A stretch of DNA of 64,000 bases from Rhizoctonia solani (taxonomy: Eukaryota > Basidiomycota > Agaricomycetes > Cantharellales > Ceratobasidiaceae). This document shows, in pieces, positions 61,710 through 64,000 of this stretch (positions within the stretch are counted from its first letter, which is position 1; each line of letters begins with the position of its first letter). The position numbers were made by a program, and so were the translations under genes. The stretch is from assembly GCF_016906535.1 (NCBI RefSeq), contig NC_057377.1:310001-374000 (forward strand). The letters are read 5' to 3'. The notes below the pieces were generated by a model, which made no database searches, had not been told where the DNA came from, and saw only the letters and a program-made list of their open reading frames with translations.

Positions 61710-64000
61710 CGGTGAGGAACTTGGTCATATGTATTATGTGTGGCGTGTGCGATGTCTTACGAGCTTGGAATGGGTGACATGCTAGAGGACGTAATGCTAG
61801 ATCGAGCTAATGGATGGATTAAGTTTATCAAATTATCGCTTCAATATGTAGGAGCCGAGCAGCAACACTTTTTACCCACAGCGTGTTAATCAAAGACAAG
61901 TTCAAGTCAAAGAGAGTGTGAAACCCCAATAACGATAACCAATTGATGAGCCAATCAATCTGACCCCCCCATCGCCGATGACGAAATGAAACTTTGCAAT
62001 CCTTCTCGACTCGGACCAATCGGAAACCTTGTCGGCTTCTTGATGCCCGAGTGTGGCTATGAACTTATGAGCCGTGGTAGCCACACCATTACCTCGACTC
62101 CGCAGCACACCCAGCCTAATTTTACATTGATACTAATTTAACTATGAGGGCTCTACAAATGTGTGTCTAAGTGGGATGACGTTGGCGGTCATACTTTGTT
62201 CGTCATCATTGGACCGATGAATAAGACGAGAGACGTATGTCCGACTCGCTTAGTAGCACGGTTGCACGTGGTGACTGTATGCATGGGTACCTCGATGTCA
62301 TACCACTACTACAGGAACACCCATTACCTCTCCAGAATCCTGCCCGACCCCAGAAGAAAAACTCCGACTCTCAACACCAAGCGCCATTTTAACCATTTCG
62401 AGCACACTTATACTAGACTCCTGTACACCCCCCTCGACACCCAGTCAAGAACGCACACACGCACAATTCCACTAGGACGTTGAGCCATATACATTTGATC
62501 GACGAGCACCGGATCACACACCCAATACTCATCGGCACATCTCACGCATTCGCCAACCGAGCCGAGCCGTCAGTCGAGGTTTCTCGAGAACATCGGGGAA
62601 CCTAGATGCCCCCCCGGTCCTTTTTCGTCATACTTTTTTTTTTCTTAATTTACGTTTTGACAGGTGTGCGTGTGGCGCGATCGAGGGGTATGTGCTATAC
62701 GCCCATTAACGCTGAGGGGAACGATGAGATGGGGTTCCGGCCATGGTCGTGCGTGACTGCAGTCGGCGGAGGGGGGTGATATGCCGTGATGCAAGGCCTG
62801 GGTAAAAAGGATATCGTGACGTACAGACTGAAAATAAGTAAAATAAAAAAAGGTCGGGCCGGTGCGGTTGGGTGAGGAAATCGTGCTATATTAACTGCGA
62901 GTCACGTCATGGATAGTCGAGGGGAGGGGATGGAATGTTGTCCCAGCGGGAGTTGAGCATCCTATCAATTATACATACGCTACGCGCATGAGGTTCTGGA
63001 CCTGTTCAGTGCACCCTTGCAATCGTATTCCGCCAAAGATCGCATGGAAGGGCGCTCGCCACTCGAAAGAACGCACAAATCATTAATCAGATATGTATGT
63101 ACATCAACTCCCTCCCCAAGATAAATCAGATGATAGAAGACAGAAGACATATGGGACATATGTAGCAACTGCACGAAGAGGACGGACACATGCCACACGT
63201 GGATATAAATATGCTTCTAGATCTGGCTGGGGAGAGACCCGGCGGCATCTTTGTCTGTGTATTGTGGCACAGCCTGGACCCCCCGCAATTTCAAGTGACA
63301 CATCCTTGAGTCACGAGCCAGTCACCCGAGTTTGACGATACGAAACCTTAATGGAGACGAGGGGTCGATGCATCCAACGCAAGAAGACGCTACGTGTCTA
63401 TGAAAGAACCACGCACAGCGTCGATCTCTGAGTTCACCATGGTTGATCCTGATCTAAACCCGCTCAAATCCGCGTCGAGAATATAAAGAATTGAAAAAAA
63501 AAGATATTACAATTTCGAGCATAACCAATTCTACATACATACAAACACACGACCGAAAAAGAGAAAAAAAAAAAAACGATAACATAACATAAGGAGGAGG
63601 AGCCAGAGGAGTGGACGGCCTCGGTTCGGTGGCGTTTGGCCGAATTGCGCAGGAGCGCGGATAGTGCGTTGGCCGTCTCGGCTTGTGTGGCCGGCGTAGT
63701 GAGGCACGAGGGTCACAAGGACGCAACCAATCTATCCCCCTCTCGCAACAATCCTAGTTGATGGGCTGGTGTGCGTGCGTGACGAAGGTGATGGGGGTCC
63801 GGTGAGCCGAGAATAGATCCATCACTAGTCGGCACCGTTGGACCAAAATTAACCCAGACGACCGGGAATAGAAAAACGATCCGAGTGTGTTGCAATGCGA
63901 TAACAATACAGATGAGAGAGAGCAGCAAGTCGTAGTTGCGGGTTGTGATTCGAGACGAATATCTTGTGATGTACGGCGGGGGAAGGTATGAGGTGGGTGT
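61710..64000. other. Gene-free right end
   Basis: The left edge is the oxidoreductase promoter. The rest contains homopolymer A/T runs (about 62632-62643, 63493-63504, 63563-63575) and only short unrelated frames. It may be the untranslated or flanking sequence of a gene beyond the window, but I see no coding evidence. Confidence 0.45.

Overview
The window looks like a nuclear contig from a basidiomycete fungus, most likely an Agaricomycete. Genes are split by many short introns (about 45-90 nt, GT/AG with GTAAGT- or GTGAGT-like donors) and lie on both strands without operons. The gene content fits: a NACHT-WD40 (NLR-like) protein, tandem P450s, TATA-driven small secreted proteins, and fungal housekeeping genes. 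The style resembles Rhizoctonia/Ceratobasidiaceae, but the species is an inference. All exon models below were assembled by reading splice sites and protein frames by eye.

Layout. 1.1-3.9 kb: Fip1-type polyadenylation factor. 5.0-5.8 kb: first member of a small secreted protein family. 10.1-14.1 kb: a Bmt5-like 25S rRNA methyltransferase and a GCKIII/Ste20-type kinase, both on the minus strand. 18.1-23.7 kb: three more members of the secreted family, two of them in the arms of a large apparently perfect inverted repeat (arms 20349-21993 and 22716-24360). 28.5-31.8 kb: a dense housekeeping block with an RBBP4/Msi1-like WD40 protein, ATP synthase subunit e and a glutaredoxin. 32.9-34.0 kb: a broken WD40 gene. 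35.3-36.9 kb: an uncharacterised fungal protein. 37.6-40.1 kb: two small cysteine-rich secreted proteins. 41.1-44.7 kb: Atg27-like receptor and the 49 kDa subunit of complex I. 45.7-49.9 kb: NACHT-WD40 gene. 50.3-52.7 kb: GH79-type beta-glucuronidase-like enzyme. 54.3-59.6 kb: two tandem P450s, the first with two visible lesions. 60.4-61.7 kb: quinone oxidoreductase. 61.7-64.0 kb: no gene recognised.

The housekeeping genes cover mRNA 3' processing, rRNA modification, chromatin assembly, respiration and redox; they form no pathway together. The distinctive part is the secreted repertoire. Six small genes have signal peptides, and each has a TATATAAA or TATAAA box at a set distance from its ATG. 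The four-member hydrophobic family shows identical intron positions, a 481-bp identity tract spanning promoter, exons and an intron, and an inverted duplication. I read that as recent duplication and gene conversion, or for the inverted repeat possibly an assembly artefact. Long gene-free stretches (5.8-10.1, 14.1-18.1, 24.4-28.5 kb) hold no recognisable coding sequence.
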